DNA of 64,000 nt from Pseudomonadota bacterium (GCA_021801025.1 JAJYYK010000009.1:1-64000); one strand, 5' to 3'. Shown: positions 44,206-53,545, counted from the stretch's first letter. The notes: generated by a model not told the origin, from the sequence alone. Numbers and translations: made by a program.

Positions 44206-44940
44206 ATGGACAACACGACACATTTCGGTTATTCCACGGTTCCTGAGGCTGAAAAATCGGCCAGGGTGGCGGGGGTTTTTCACTCAGTGGCGGCCAAATA
44301 CGATGTGATGAATGATGTCATGTCGCTGGGTTTGCATCGCTTGTGGAAACACTTTACGGTGAGCACCTCGGGTGTGCGCCCCGGAAACAGGGTGCTGGAT
44401 GTGGCCGGAGGCACCGCAGACCTTGCCCGTTTGTGGATAAAGCGTGTCGGCGCAAGTGGTCAGGTCTGGCTGACCGACATCAACAGTTCAATGTTGACTG
44501 TGGGGCGTGACCGTTTGCTGGATGAGGGTCAACTGGTTCCCGTGACGCAATGCGATGCCGAACAACTTCCCTTCCCCGATAATTATTTTGATTGCGTCAG
44601 CGTGGCCTTCGGTTTGCGCAACATGACGCACAAAGACCGCGCACTGGCGGAAATGCGCCGTGTACTGCGACCCGGTGGACGACTGCTGGTTCTGGAATTT
44701 TCACATATCTACAAACCTTTAACACCTTTGTACGACCTCTACTCTTTCCGGTTGCTTCCCCTGATGGGTAAACTCATCGCCAAAGATGCTGACAGCTATC
44801 AGTATCTGGCGGAGTCCATACGCATGCACCCGGATCAGGAAACCCTGAAATCAATGATGCTGGCCGCCGGTTTCGACCAAGTCAGTTACCATAACCTGAC
44901 TGGCGGCGTGGTGGCACTGCACAAAGCCTTCAAATTTTAG
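44206..44940 (+). CDS. ubiE: Ubiquinone/menaquinone C-methyltransferase UbiE
   Basis: Methylates carbon 2 of the quinone ring. Motifs: [31 protein letters not shown] (SAM binding), [18 protein letters not shown] and [14 protein letters not shown]. Its 244 residues are typical. It is the first of three consecutive quinone genes, ubiE-ubiJ-ubiB, the usual proteobacterial order. Confidence 0.97.
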   Translation: MDNTTHFGYSTVPEAEKSARVAGVFHSVAAKYDVMNDVMSLGLHRLWKHFTVSTSGVRPGNRVLDVAGGTADLARLWIKRVGASGQVWLTDINSSMLTVGRDRLLDEGQLVPVTQCDAEQLPFPDNYFDCVSVAFGLRNMTHKDRALAEMRRVLRPGGRLLVLEFSHIYKPLTPLYDLYSFRLLPLMGKLIAKDADSYQYLAESIRMHPDQETLKSMMLAAGFDQVSYHNLTGGVVALHKAFKF

Positions 44941-44948
44941 GCAACCGC

Positions 44949-45569
44949 GTGTTCAACCTGTCCGAGCGATTGCTGCTTGCTGCTGTGAACCACCTGCTTG
45001 ACCAAGCCCCGTGGGCACGGCGCAACGCAAGGTCGTTGGCTGGACAGACCATACGTTTGAATGTGCCTGGCGTTCAATTAAATTGGGCATTTAATCCGGA
45101 AGGCTGGATGTGTGCGGTGCAAACGGAACCGCAAGCGCAAATCAATCTGTCTTTGTTGTTGCTGTTGCGTTTGGCAACTAACGATGCCCGTGCACGCTAT
45201 GATATTCCGCTGCAAGGTGATGCGCAGCTGGCTAACCAGTTTGCATCAGTCTTGAGTCAACTGTCCTGGGATGCCGAAGCAGACCTTGCGCGCTTTGTAG
45301 GTGATGCCCCGGCACACGTCATGAGCCAAGCGGCGCGTCATCTCACACAATGGAAAATGAACCTGCCTTTAGACATCAGTCGTGTCTGGGTGGAATTTGC
45401 TACTGAGGAATCCGCCCTGCTGGTGCACCGCTATCAATTGACAGCATGGGTGGAAGACGTCAACACGTTGCGCGACACCTGCGCACGTTTGAACAAACGT
45501 CTAAATCATTTAACGCACCAACACAGTTTGGCTGCCCCTCATTCAACCCGAGCCGAGTCAACCGTCTGA
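44949..45569 (+). CDS. ubiJ: Ubiquinone biosynthesis accessory factor UbiJ
   Basis: SCP2-like lipid-binding protein that scaffolds the Ubi complex. The N-terminal sterol-carrier-like domain (about 15-120) is followed by a helical region ending in a predicted coiled coil ([19 protein letters not shown]). The GTG start is 8 bp after ubiE. The stop overlaps the ubiB start (TGATG). Sequence conservation in this family is low; position and length support the call. Confidence 0.87.
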   Translation: MFNLSERLLLAAVNHLLDQAPWARRNARSLAGQTIRLNVPGVQLNWAFNPEGWMCAVQTEPQAQINLSLLLLLRLATNDARARYDIPLQGDAQLANQFASVLSQLSWDAEADLARFVGDAPAHVMSQAARHLTQWKMNLPLDISRVWVEFATEESALLVHRYQLTAWVEDVNTLRDTCARLNKRLNHLTHQHSLAAPHSTRAESTV

Positions 45570-47116
45570 TGCGTATTACCCGTTTAATCACAATTGTGTG
45601 GGTGGCTGCATACTTTGGCCTGGATGAATTTTTCCTTGGCCACGAGCGTGTGCGTGGCTTGCGCACCACCATCAACATTTTTTTGTTCTGGCGCAATTTA
45701 AGCGCACCCCGCGCCGTTCGCTTGCGTTTGGCCCTGGAAAGGCTGGGGCCTATTTTTGTAAAATTTGGCCAAATGCTGTCCACCCGGCGTGATTTGTTAC
45801 CCGGTGACATCGCCAATGAATTGGCTAAATTGCAGGATCGTGTGCCGCCATTTTCTGCAGAACTGGTACAAAGCACACTGAACAAAATTTATGGCAAACC
45901 CATTCATGAAGTATTTGCTCATTTCGATTTAACCCCCATCGCCAGCGCATCCATGGCGCAGGTACATTTTGCCGAGTTGCATGACGGCACACCAGCTGCA
46001 GTGAAAGTATTGCGCCCCAATATTGTCCGCGTTATTGACCACGACCTGGGGCTGCTGGAAGCAGCAGCGGGTTTGCTGGAAAAACTGCTCATTGATGGCA
46101 AACGGCTTCGACCGCGTGAAGTGGTGGCAGAGTTTTCAAAAACCTTGCATGACGAGCTGGATTTAATGCGCGAAGCTGCCAACTGCTCACAATTACGGCG
46201 AAATTTTGCCCAATCTTCTCTTCTGATCGTGCCAGAAGTCTATTGGGACTTTTGCGAAACAGGCGTGATGGTGATGGAACGCATGGAAGGTGTGCCGATC
46301 AATCAAAAAAACCGCCTGCTGGAAATGGGAGTTGATGTCCGAAAATTGGCCCGCGAAGGGGTGGAAATATTTTTTACCCAAGTATTTCGAGATGCTTATT
46401 TCCACGCAGACATGCATCCCGGTAATATTTTAGTCAACCCGCGCGGTCAATACATTGCGCTGGACTTCGGCATCATGGGCACCTTGACTGAAGAAGATAA
46501 AAATTATCTGGCGCGTAATTTTCTGGCTTTCTTTCAACGCGATTACCGTGCTGTGGCGCAAGCGCACGTTGATGCAGGCTGGACACCCGCCGATACCCGT
46601 GTAGATGAATTTGAAGCAGCCATTCGTGCGGTGTGCGAACCGATTTTCGACCGGCCGCTCAAGGAAATTTCCTTTGGCAAAGTCCTGCTGCGCCTGTTCC
46701 AGACTTCACGCCGTTTCAATATGCAAATCCAGCCGCAATTGGTGCTGTTGCAAAAAACCCTGCTCAATATTGAAGGTTTAGGGCGCGATCTCGATCCGGA
46801 TCTGGATTTATGGAAGACAGGAAAACCCTATCTGGAACGCTGGATGAACGAGCAATTCGGCTGGCGCGGCCTGCTCGACAATGCCAAACATGAAGCGCCA
46901 AACTGGGCGGTCATGCTGCCCCAACTTCCCCGCCTGGCGCACGGCTGGCTCAAACAGAATCAACTTAACAGCTCGTCCATGATGGAACATATTTTGATTC
47001 AACAACATCGCACTCAGCGCCTGCTGTGGGCAGTGCTGTTACTGCTGTTATTGGGTATTGGTGCACTGATTTACCTTGCCTTAACCCATCCTGCCCTGCC
47101 TCATTTCCATTTTTAA
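45569..47116 (+). CDS. ubiB: UbiB atypical kinase-like protein
   Basis: ABC1/ADCK-family ATPase needed for ubiquinone synthesis. The family K-x-G-Q motif is KFGQ (65-68, in [11 protein letters not shown]). Other kinase-like motifs are [18 protein letters not shown] and LDFGIMG. Two C-terminal membrane helices end the protein ([20 protein letters not shown]). The start is the ATG overlapping the ubiJ stop (TGATG), giving 515 residues; the upstream frame lies inside ubiJ. Confidence 0.95.
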   Translation: MRITRLITIVWVAAYFGLDEFFLGHERVRGLRTTINIFLFWRNLSAPRAVRLRLALERLGPIFVKFGQMLSTRRDLLPGDIANELAKLQDRVPPFSAELVQSTLNKIYGKPIHEVFAHFDLTPIASASMAQVHFAELHDGTPAAVKVLRPNIVRVIDHDLGLLEAAAGLLEKLLIDGKRLRPREVVAEFSKTLHDELDLMREAANCSQLRRNFAQSSLLIVPEVYWDFCETGVMVMERMEGVPINQKNRLLEMGVDVRKLAREGVEIFFTQVFRDAYFHADMHPGNILVNPRGQYIALDFGIMGTLTEEDKNYLARNFLAFFQRDYRAVAQAHVDAGWTPADTRVDEFEAAIRAVCEPIFDRPLKEISFGKVLLRLFQTSRRFNMQIQPQLVLLQKTLLNIEGLGRDLDPDLDLWKTGKPYLERWMNEQFGWRGLLDNAKHEAPNWAVMLPQLPRLAHGWLKQNQLNSSSMMEHILIQQHRTQRLLWAVLLLLLLGIGALIYLALTHPALPHFHF

Positions 47117-47135
47117 TTTTTAATTTTTAATTTTT
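47109..47135. repeat. AATTTTT heptamer tandem repeat
   Basis: About four copies of the 7-base unit AATTTTT (the first lacks one A) run from the ubiB stop codon to just before the ribosome site of the symporter gene. Such arrays can change length by polymerase slippage and would alter leader spacing; this is inference. Confidence 0.85.
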
Positions 47136-47148
47136 GGGACGTTCCACC

Positions 47149-48576
47149 ATGTTAATCTGGTTCGTTATCATTTATCTGATTATCGCCATTGGCATCGGTC
47201 TGTATGCCGCCACCAAAGTTCATAATGCACGCGACTATGTAGTCGCCGGTCGCTCACTGCCCCTGTATATGGTCACTGCCACGGTGTTTGCGACGTGGTT
47301 TGGCTCGGAAACCGTATTGGGGACTTCCACCACTTTCCTGCAAGAAGGCCTGCATGGCATTGTCGCCGACCCGTTTGGCGCAAGCATGTGCCTGATTTTG
47401 GTGGGTCTGTTTTTTGCGCGCAAACTCTACCGCATGAACCTGCTCACCATCGGCGATTATTACCGGATACGTTATGGCCGCGCGGTGGAAACCTTAACCG
47501 GTATAGCCATTGTGGTGTCATATCTGGGTTGGGTGTCCGCGCAAATTACCGCTATTGGCCTGGTATTTTCTCTGGTCAGCCAGGGGCAAATCACTCCGCA
47601 CAACGGTATGCTCATCGGTTCCGCCATTGTGCTGATTTACACCATATTTGGCGGCATGTGGTCAATCGCACTGCATGATTTCCTGCAAATGAACATTATC
47701 CTCATCGGAATGCTCTATATTGCCTGGATTATCAGCGGGGATGCCGGGGGCGTTTCAAACGTCATCGCACACGCCAATGCGGAAGGGAAATTTGCCTTCT
47801 GGCCCAAACTTTCCCTACCCGATGTGCTGGCTTTTATCGGTGCGTGGGTCACCATGATGTTTGGTTCTATCCCGCAACAGGATGTATTTCAGCGCATTAT
47901 GTCGGCCAAAAATGAACGGGTCGCCGTGCAAGGTTCGGTACTGGGCGGCAGTATGTATTTCCTGTTTGCATTCATACCTATTTTTCTGGCTTATTCCACC
48001 AATTTAATTGACCCCAATTTGGTAAAAAGTCTGATCAACGCCCAACCGCAGCACATTTTGCCGGAAATGATTTTGCACCACACGCCTATTTTTGCACAGA
48101 TTATGTTTTTTGGCGCATTGTTGTCTTCCATTCTCAGCACGGCCAGTGCCGCGCTACTGGCACCTTCCATCACCTTTACCGAAAATGTCATCAAACCGTT
48201 GATCGGTGATTGGGGGGAACGTCATCTGCTGTTGGTCATGCGTAGCATAGTGGTTATTTTTGCAGGCGTTGTGGCTGCCTATGCCCTGAGTGCAAATACC
48301 ACGATTTTTAATATGGTTGAAAATGCATACAAAATCACTCTGGTCACCGCCTTCGTGCCGCTAACTGCCGGCATATATTGGAAACGCGCTAACAATCAGG
48401 GGGCATTACTGGCCATTATTGCCGGTGCCAGTTCCTGGGTTTGGCTGGAAACGACACAACCAGACGGCCTGTGGCCGCCACAACTGTTTGGCTTGCTGAT
48501 GAGCGTGGCCGGAATGATATTGGGATCGCTATTACCCAATCTCATGTCAAAGCAAGATATTCAATCCGGGCTTTGA
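47149..48576 (+). CDS. Sodium:solute symporter (SSS family)
   Basis: Inner-membrane secondary transporter of 475 residues with about 12-13 hydrophobic segments. Family features include DYVVAGRSLPLYMVTATVFA, GSETVLGTSTTF, the TIGDYYRIRYGR loop and GSIPQQDVFQRIMSAKNE near the SSS signature. It resembles proline/pantothenate-type SSS members but the substrate is not predictable. The ATG 47149 has GGGACG upstream; a TTG at 47134 was rejected. Confidence 0.9.
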   Translation: MLIWFVIIYLIIAIGIGLYAATKVHNARDYVVAGRSLPLYMVTATVFATWFGSETVLGTSTTFLQEGLHGIVADPFGASMCLILVGLFFARKLYRMNLLTIGDYYRIRYGRAVETLTGIAIVVSYLGWVSAQITAIGLVFSLVSQGQITPHNGMLIGSAIVLIYTIFGGMWSIALHDFLQMNIILIGMLYIAWIISGDAGGVSNVIAHANAEGKFAFWPKLSLPDVLAFIGAWVTMMFGSIPQQDVFQRIMSAKNERVAVQGSVLGGSMYFLFAFIPIFLAYSTNLIDPNLVKSLINAQPQHILPEMILHHTPIFAQIMFFGALLSSILSTASAALLAPSITFTENVIKPLIGDWGERHLLLVMRSIVVIFAGVVAAYALSANTTIFNMVENAYKITLVTAFVPLTAGIYWKRANNQGALLAIIAGASSWVWLETTQPDGLWPPQLFGLLMSVAGMILGSLLPNLMSKQDIQSGL

Positions 48577-48577
48577 T

Positions 48578-49288
48578 ATGCACATATCGGCCCCCCCCCC
48601 CACCTTGATGAATAAATATGTGATATTACAGCGTGTGCTGTTAGTATTTGTCCTGTACAGTCTCTTCACCCCCTTTGTTGCAGACCACCTGCTCGTCCAA
48701 TTTGAACACACGCCATCGCTCTTGCCTCAAACACTGGCACATGCCGACGCACTGGTGATACTGGGGGGAGGCCGATGGCGCAACGCGCCAGAATATGGTG
48801 GCGACACCCTCAGCGGGGCGAGTCTGGAACGGGTGCGTTATGGCGCAAAATTATGGCGAATCCATCACTTGCCAGTTGTTGTCAGTGGTGGCAATCCACA
48901 TGGCGGTACGCCGGAAGCAGTCATCATGAAAACAGTGCTGAATGAAGAATTGAATGTGCCGGTCACCTGGGTAGAACCCCGCTCTAACACCACCTTTGAA
49001 AACGCGTACGATTGTCGCACTTTGTTGCCAGCAAGCATTCATACCATCATTTTAGTGACCCACGCATGGCATATTCCGCGTGCCCAATATGCCTTCGAGC
49101 AGGCTGGCTTCACCGTCATCCCAGCCGGAACCGGCTATAACCTCACTCGCGCTACCCGCTGGACTGATTTTTTACCCCATTTCAGCGCCGTGCGCGATCT
49201 TGGCCTGGCAGTGCATGAGGGGCTGGGTTGGATATGGTACCACCTCCGTGCCAATTTTACTGTCGGGCTACCCACGCTGCTTCGCTAA
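48578..49288 (+). CDS. YdcF-like DUF218 membrane protein
   Basis: One N-terminal membrane helix (about 16-33) is followed by a DUF218/YdcF domain: ADALVILGGGRWRNAPEYGG, LPVVVSGGNPHGGTPEA, VEPRSNTTFENAYDC and ILVTHAWHIPRAQYAFEQ. Members of this family are linked to cell-envelope metabolism (SanA, ElyC); a few bind SAM. The first start, ATG 48578, is 1 bp after the symporter stop and puts an 11-C tract into codons 5-8. A second ATG at 48608 lies after the tract but has no ribosome site. Confidence 0.87.
   Translation: MHISAPPPTLMNKYVILQRVLLVFVLYSLFTPFVADHLLVQFEHTPSLLPQTLAHADALVILGGGRWRNAPEYGGDTLSGASLERVRYGAKLWRIHHLPVVVSGGNPHGGTPEAVIMKTVLNEELNVPVTWVEPRSNTTFENAYDCRTLLPASIHTIILVTHAWHIPRAQYAFEQAGFTVIPAGTGYNLTRATRWTDFLPHFSAVRDLGLAVHEGLGWIWYHLRANFTVGLPTLLR
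48591..48601 (+). repeat. Poly-C tract (11 C) at the 5' end of the DUF218 gene
   Basis: Eleven consecutive C residues encode part of Ala-Pro-Pro-Pro when translation starts at 48578. A gain or loss of one C would shift the frame. Tracts of this length in early codons are typical of slipped-strand phase-variable genes. Confidence 0.9.
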
Positions 49289-49363
49289 ACTTGATTTGAG
49301 GCAAAGACCCTTAGCCAGTTTTAATCGTTTTTATCTTGAGGAAATTTAAAAGCGATATTAAGA

Positions 49364-49391
49364 CTTTAATTTTTTGATATCGCCCCCATCT
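49364..49391 (+). promoter_or_regulatory. Heat-shock (sigma-32-like) promoter of hsp20
   Basis: CTTTAAT (49364-49370) resembles the sigma-32 -35 box CTTGAAA, and CCCCATCT (49384-49391) matches the -10 box CCCCATnT; the spacer is 13 bases. It lies about 80 bases before the hsp20 ATG. A palindrome GCGATAT/ATATCGC overlaps it. Confidence 0.55.
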
Positions 49392-49471
49392 ACCAGAGGC
49401 ACGGTAGTGATTACTGGTGTGATTGACTGCTGTGATCGGCTGTTTTAATTTAACGGACAGGAGAAGAAGTC

Positions 49472-49975
49472 ATGGATACCAAAGCTGAAGTCACGACAAA
49501 AAACAAGGAAATTCAGAATGTAGCGCCGGTGCGTACCTTGCGCCCATTTGAGGAAATGGACCGCTTGTTTGAGGGCTTTCTCCAGCGCAACTGGTTACGC
49601 CCATTTCACTGGGAACACCCCTCATGGAAAGAACTGGTATTACCGTCAGGAGGCAAGATGCCAAGCGTCGACGTTGTCGAACGTGACGCGGATATCCTGG
49701 TTCGCGCCGAGCTGCCAGGCGTGAACAAGAAAGATCTGGATATCTCCGTGACAGAAAACACGGTCAGCCTCAAAGGCAAATCCAGCCACGAAGAAAAAGA
49801 GGAAAAGGGTAATTACTATCGTTGCGAAATTTCACGCGGATGCTTCACCCGAACTGTCACCTTGCCACAAAATGTGGATCCGGACAAAGTCAAAGCAACG
49901 TTTAAGGATGGCGTCCTGGAATTAACCATGCCCAAGGTGCAAAAATCCAAACGTCGCACAGTCACCCCGGATTGA
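49472..49975 (+). CDS. Small heat-shock protein (Hsp20/alpha-crystallin)
   Basis: ATP-independent holdase of 167 residues. The alpha-crystallin domain spans about 60-160: PSVDVVERDADILVRAELPG, VNKKDLDISVTENTVSLKG and YRCEISRGCFTRTVTLPQNV, then the family A-x-x-x-G-V-L motif ATFKDGVLELTMPK. No I-x-I/V tail motif is present. The ATG has a strong AGGAGAAG ribosome site. It stands alone behind a heat-shock-like promoter. Confidence 0.95.
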   Translation: MDTKAEVTTKNKEIQNVAPVRTLRPFEEMDRLFEGFLQRNWLRPFHWEHPSWKELVLPSGGKMPSVDVVERDADILVRAELPGVNKKDLDISVTENTVSLKGKSSHEEKEEKGNYYRCEISRGCFTRTVTLPQNVDPDKVKATFKDGVLELTMPKVQKSKRRTVTPD

Positions 49976-50074
49976 ACAGCGAGTAATTTTTATTTCTGCA
50001 ACATATTGATTTTACTTATCCACTCCCGGATGAGAGCATTTTGAGATGATGTATTTCTGCGCGGGGACGACGAA

Positions 50075-50102
50075 AGGCCACCAGGCTCCAGGCCGGTGGC
50101 CT
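50075..50102. terminator. Strong hairpin between convergent hsp20 and DUF2322 genes
   Basis: AGGCCACC (50075-50082) and GGTGGCCT (50095-50102) are perfect complements with a 12-base loop. Position between convergent genes fits a bidirectional terminator, but there is no long T-run. Confidence 0.5.
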
Positions 50103-50111
50103 GATTACTGG

Positions 50112-50432
50112 CTAAGCCGAATAACAGCGCACGGCATACCCTGCGCCACTGTCCACCACTGCCAGCAAGCGATCAATGTTAGGGTGTTTTCCCGGATGAG
50201 CGCGCGCATCCTCAGTGTGCTCGGCAAACAACTCCAACCCTTCTTGCGCAGCTTTAGCACCTATTCCGCCCCATTTCACTGCCAAATGGTAATACACACG
50301 GAATGAACCGCTGCTACCGGGCTGGTTAAGTATTTCCGCACAGGCATTGCCCTGATCATCGAATAAACGCATCCGTACATGCCTGTCTGCATTGTCCAAC
50401 CGTGTCAGGTTTTCAGTAAATGTGCTCATCAT
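50112..50432 (-). CDS. DUF2322 family protein
   Basis: A 106-residue soluble protein. The conserved part runs from about 45 to 92: SFRVYYHLAVKWGGIGAKAA, then GLELFAEHTEDARAHPGKHP and NIDRLL, which I associate with DUF2322. Function unknown. It is separated from coq7 by a long palindrome, so it is probably a separate unit. Two ATG codons are adjacent at the start. Confidence 0.72.
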   Translation of the reverse strand: MMSTFTENLTRLDNADRHVRMRLFDDQGNACAEILNQPGSSGSFRVYYHLAVKWGGIGAKAAQEGLELFAEHTEDARAHPGKHPNIDRLLAVVDSGAGYAVRCYSA

Positions 50433-50477
50433 TCATCCTTAAGCTTGAGAAATATTATTATCCTGATCACCCGTCAA

Positions 50478-50509
50478 CCCGTTATGCCTGTCTGCGCAGG
50501 CATAACGGG
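50478..50509. repeat. REP-like perfect palindrome, 13 bp arms
   Basis: CCCGTTATGCCTG (50478-50490) is the exact complement of CAGGCATAACGGG (50497-50509) across a six-base loop, followed on the plus strand by ATTTTG. It is downstream of coq7 and upstream of DUF2322. Similar palindromes with a TGCCTGCGCAGGCA core are dispersed in many proteobacterial genomes. It may be a REP element, a terminator or both. Confidence 0.7.
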
Positions 50510-50529
50510 ATTTTGCGCCATTATCCAAG

Positions 50530-51153
50530 TTATATCCAATACGCCGTGCTGGTCATCATTTTAGCCATCACCCGCATCATCCCTCGTACGGGAGCAGGCA
50601 AGCTTACCGCACCAAATTCAACCGCCATGTCGGCGTGCCTGGCCTCATCATCTTTCATTTGTTCAACCACAGCACGGCTTTTGGCATCTTCGGCAGGCAA
50701 TTGGCCCAAATGCGATTCGAGGTGTGCGCCGACCTGCCGTTCAGTCTCAGCCAAAAAGCCCAAATTCCAATGGTCGCCTAACAGGCCAGCGGCGACACCC
50801 ATTGTCAGGGAACCGGTGTACCATAAGAGATTAAGCAGACTTTTTCTGCCGTCCAAAGCAGCTATACGCGCTTCGCACCAGGCCAGATGCTCCACTTCTT
50901 CTTGTGCGGCCTGTGCCAAAGTCCGTTTGGCTTCAGGGTTACGCGCCGTGAGTGCCTGCCCTTGGTACAAGGCCTGCGCGCACACTTCACCCACATGATT
51001 CACGCGCATTAATGCCGCAGCACGGCGCGCTTCGGCCTGGGTGAGCGCCCCTTCAGGCAAATCCCGTCCGGGCAAAGCACGTACCGTGTGCGCTGCGGCA
51101 AACAAAGTACGTAACGCATTATCCACTGTCGCAATGATTTCATCTCGTAACAT
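50530..51153 (-). CDS. coq7: Demethoxyubiquinone hydroxylase Coq7
   Basis: Di-iron monooxygenase for the C6 hydroxylation of ubiquinone. Ligand motifs: [12 protein letters not shown] with the first glutamate, [10 protein letters not shown] (E-x-x-H), and later [11 protein letters not shown] and [11 protein letters not shown] (E-x-x-H). The start was set at ATG 51153 (MLRDEI), which has AGAGGT nine bases upstream; the longer GTG start has no proper spacing. Length 207 fits the betaproteobacterial form. It complements the ubiEJB genes 4 kb away. Confidence 0.94.
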   Translation of the reverse strand: MLRDEIIATVDNALRTLFAAAHTVRALPGRDLPEGALTQAEARRAAALMRVNHVGEVCAQALYQGQALTARNPEAKRTLAQAAQEEVEHLAWCEARIAALDGRKSLLNLLWYTGSLTMGVAAGLLGDHWNLGFLAETERQVGAHLESHLGQLPAEDAKSRAVVEQMKDDEARHADMAVEFGAVSLPAPVRGMMRVMAKMMTSTAYWI

Positions 51154-51238
51154 ATTGCGCACACCTCTCTATCCATTCGTCCACACAGACGTGTATTGTG
51201 CCACAATACCACTTCATTTATTCTCACCTGATGATGTC

Positions 51239-52630
51239 ATGCGCCTCGCAACAACCGGTCTGTTGCCGTTGTTCTTTTTATTCAGCCATTCGGTCACTGC
51301 CGCACCGCTGCCGCCTCAGTTTATTCAGGCACTGCATCAGGCCGACATTTCACTTCGACATGTGGGTCTCATCGTCTGGCCGCTCAATGCGCCCGCCCCC
51401 AGCCTGACACTTAACCCCGACAATGTATTTAACCCGGCTTCCACACTGAAGCTGGTCACCAGTTATGTTGCGCTGAATGTGCTCGGTCCCGCTTACACCT
51501 GGCAAACAGCCGTGTTAAACGACGGTACGCTCCAAAATGGGGTGTTGAATGGCAACCTTTATCTGCGTGGTGATGGCGATCCAAGCCTCACAGACGAACG
51601 CTTATTTTTGCTGGTGCACCAATTACGAGTAAGCGGCCTGAACCGCATCAATGGTAATTTAATTATCGACCAAAGCCAGTTTCAAACGGCACCCTCTGAA
51701 GCCGCATTCGACGATCACCCCTGGCGTGCCTACAACGCTTTGCCCGCTGCCACATTATACGATTACTCAGCCACTACCATCAGCTTACGCATCACAAACC
51801 AGCAGATTTTTCTTTCTGCTGAACCCCTGCCGCCGCACACACAACTCATTAATCAAGTTGCCGCAGATCACTCACCCTGTGATGCCAATTGGCGCGATCA
51901 TTTGCACACAGACTGGCGAGCAGGAAAATTAATGCTGAGTGGCACCTATTCTGCGCAATGCGGCACCAAGGAATTTGCGTTGACCGACAATGTGCCCAGC
52001 GCCCTGCTCGCGGGCGCTTTTCTGACAGATTGGTCAGAACAGGGGGGGCAATTTCATGGCATTTGGCACCAGGGCACTACGCCGGACAATGCACAATCAC
52101 TGTTTGAATTCTCATCCTTACCATTGACCAACGTGCTGTATAACATGAACAAATACAGCAACAACATCATGGCACGCAATGTATTTTTAAGCTTGGCGAA
52201 CAACCGGCCTGCAGACATCGCATCGGCCAATCAAACCGTGTTGCATTGGCTGTCCAGTCAAGGCCTTCATTTCCCTGAACTGGTAATGGACAATGGTGCC
52301 GGCCTGTCTCGCACGGCACGAATTAGCGCACAGAACATGGCGATGTTGTTGCGCCATGCCGCCACAAGCCCGCTTTACCCTGAGTTGACCAGCAGTTTAC
52401 CTATTTGGGGGGAAGATGGCACGCTCAAAAAACGTCCGCATACCTGCGCAGTCACCGACAGCGCACACCTGAAAACCGGCACCCTGGACGGCGTCAAAAC
52501 CTTGGCTGGATATGTGCACCGACCAGATGGCACGACTGTTGTCGTCGTGCTGTTCATCAATGACGAACATGCTAACCAGGGTGCTATCGCTCAAGAAGCT
52601 TTACTCAACTGGATTAATGCGACCCGCTGA
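51239..52630 (+). CDS. dacB: D-Ala-D-Ala carboxypeptidase/endopeptidase (PBP4)
   Basis: Periplasmic class C penicillin-binding protein. A signal peptide (1-22, cleavage near VTA/AP) comes first. The active-site motifs are STLK (68-71), the YSNN motif in MNKYSNNIMARN and KTG in HLKTGTLDGVK. The large insertion domain of PBP4 lies between the first two. I chose the ATG at 51239; the longer frame lacks a signal peptide. It converges on the cNMP-binding gene with 14 bp between them. Confidence 0.95.
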   Translation: MRLATTGLLPLFFLFSHSVTAAPLPPQFIQALHQADISLRHVGLIVWPLNAPAPSLTLNPDNVFNPASTLKLVTSYVALNVLGPAYTWQTAVLNDGTLQNGVLNGNLYLRGDGDPSLTDERLFLLVHQLRVSGLNRINGNLIIDQSQFQTAPSEAAFDDHPWRAYNALPAATLYDYSATTISLRITNQQIFLSAEPLPPHTQLINQVAADHSPCDANWRDHLHTDWRAGKLMLSGTYSAQCGTKEFALTDNVPSALLAGAFLTDWSEQGGQFHGIWHQGTTPDNAQSLFEFSSLPLTNVLYNMNKYSNNIMARNVFLSLANNRPADIASANQTVLHWLSSQGLHFPELVMDNGAGLSRTARISAQNMAMLLRHAATSPLYPELTSSLPIWGEDGTLKKRPHTCAVTDSAHLKTGTLDGVKTLAGYVHRPDGTTVVVVLFINDEHANQGAIAQEALLNWINATR

Positions 52631-52644
52631 TCCCGGTTTTCACA

Positions 52645-53160
52645 TCATGACCCTTCCGGATATTTTGCGCCACCGCCGTACAAATAATGAGAAAACTGTG
52701 CATAATCACTGCTTACCGAACGGAATAAGCGATCCAGGCTCATGACGGCCTGTTCCACCAAATTAATGGCGATGTAAGCATGTTCAACCCGCATGCGCTT
52801 ATACATGGCACGAGATAAACGCAACACTTGCGTGTCATTCGCACGGGTCACCATACGTACTGAGCGCGCACGCTTGTCAAAGAAAGACATCATGCCCAAC
52901 ATTTCACCCTCGCCACTGCGCACAATTTCATATTCCGTCTGTCCGTCAGGAATCACGAGTGCGATTTCGCCTTTCACCACAAAATACAACTCATCGCCCA
53001 CATCGCCCACATCGGAAATGACATCCCCATTATCAAAATGCAATACAGTCAAATAATGCAGCAAGATATTGACTTCCGCCACTGTCAGCGACTCGCACAG
53101 GTATTGCTGACTTAAAAACTGTGCCAAATCAGCATGCTGCCCCAATTGTGTCATGACCAT
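52645..53160 (-). CDS. Cyclic nucleotide-binding domain protein
   Basis: A 171-residue protein with one cNMP-binding beta-barrel (about 35-140): VLHFDNGDVISDVGDVGDEL, YFVVKGEIALVI, the phosphate-binding cassette GEGEMLGMMSFFDKRARSVR and LSRAMYKRM. It has no helix-turn-helix or effector domain after the barrel, only a short helix. The ATG at 53160 has AAGGG upstream; the longer frame lacks homology. It may act as a regulatory subunit or a solitary sensor. Confidence 0.82.
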   Translation of the reverse strand: MVMTQLGQHADLAQFLSQQYLCESLTVAEVNILLHYLTVLHFDNGDVISDVGDVGDELYFVVKGEIALVIPDGQTEYEIVRSGEGEMLGMMSFFDKRARSVRMVTRANDTQVLRLSRAMYKRMRVEHAYIAINLVEQAVMSLDRLFRSVSSDYAQFSHYLYGGGAKYPEGS

Positions 53161-53173
53161 CCTATTCCCTTTC

Positions 53174-53545
53174 TCAATCTTCCATTTGTGCCGCATTTTC
53201 CAACAAACGCATTCCACCGGCCATACCCAGAATACGTGCACGCAACCGCTGGTGTAGCGACGCCTCATCTTCCCCATTCCGCTCAAACGGATAATGCCTG
53301 TGTTGGACCCTACTTGGCAATAGGGGTAAATCTGCCAAAGCGGCAGCGTCCAAAGTAACCAGCACATCCGCCCATGCCAAGTCTTCATCACTTAACACTT
53401 GCTGTTCCTTTTCACTCAAGGGTGCCATCCCACGTGCCTCCATCCACGACGATGCCAATTGATCCGTCCATTGCATGGCTAACTCCGCCAATCCGTCCGC
53501 ATGTCCTGATAAAAACACAACCTGAGCCCGACGTTTATACCCCAT
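53174..53545 (-). CDS. LMW-phosphatase-like protein lacking the catalytic cysteine
   Basis: The fold resembles low-molecular-weight protein tyrosine phosphatase/ArsC: beta-strand VVFLSGHADGLAELAMQW at the P-loop position, then DEDLAWADVLVTLDAAAL as in the family D-L-x-W-A-D-x-I-V-T-M-D pattern, and YPFERNGEDEASLHQ near the C-terminus. The active-site C-x5-R loop is missing; serine stands where the cysteine would be and no arginine follows. It is probably inactive or has another role. It lies 13 bp upstream of the cNMP-binding gene on the same strand. Confidence 0.6.
   Translation of the reverse strand: MGYKRRAQVVFLSGHADGLAELAMQWTDQLASSWMEARGMAPLSEKEQQVLSDEDLAWADVLVTLDAAALADLPLLPSRVQHRHYPFERNGEDEASLHQRLRARILGMAGGMRLLENAAQMED

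Noticed and set aside
50420-50998. Plus-strand frame of 192 codons
   Set aside because: Antisense to coq7 and the palindrome; coq7 has intact di-iron motifs.
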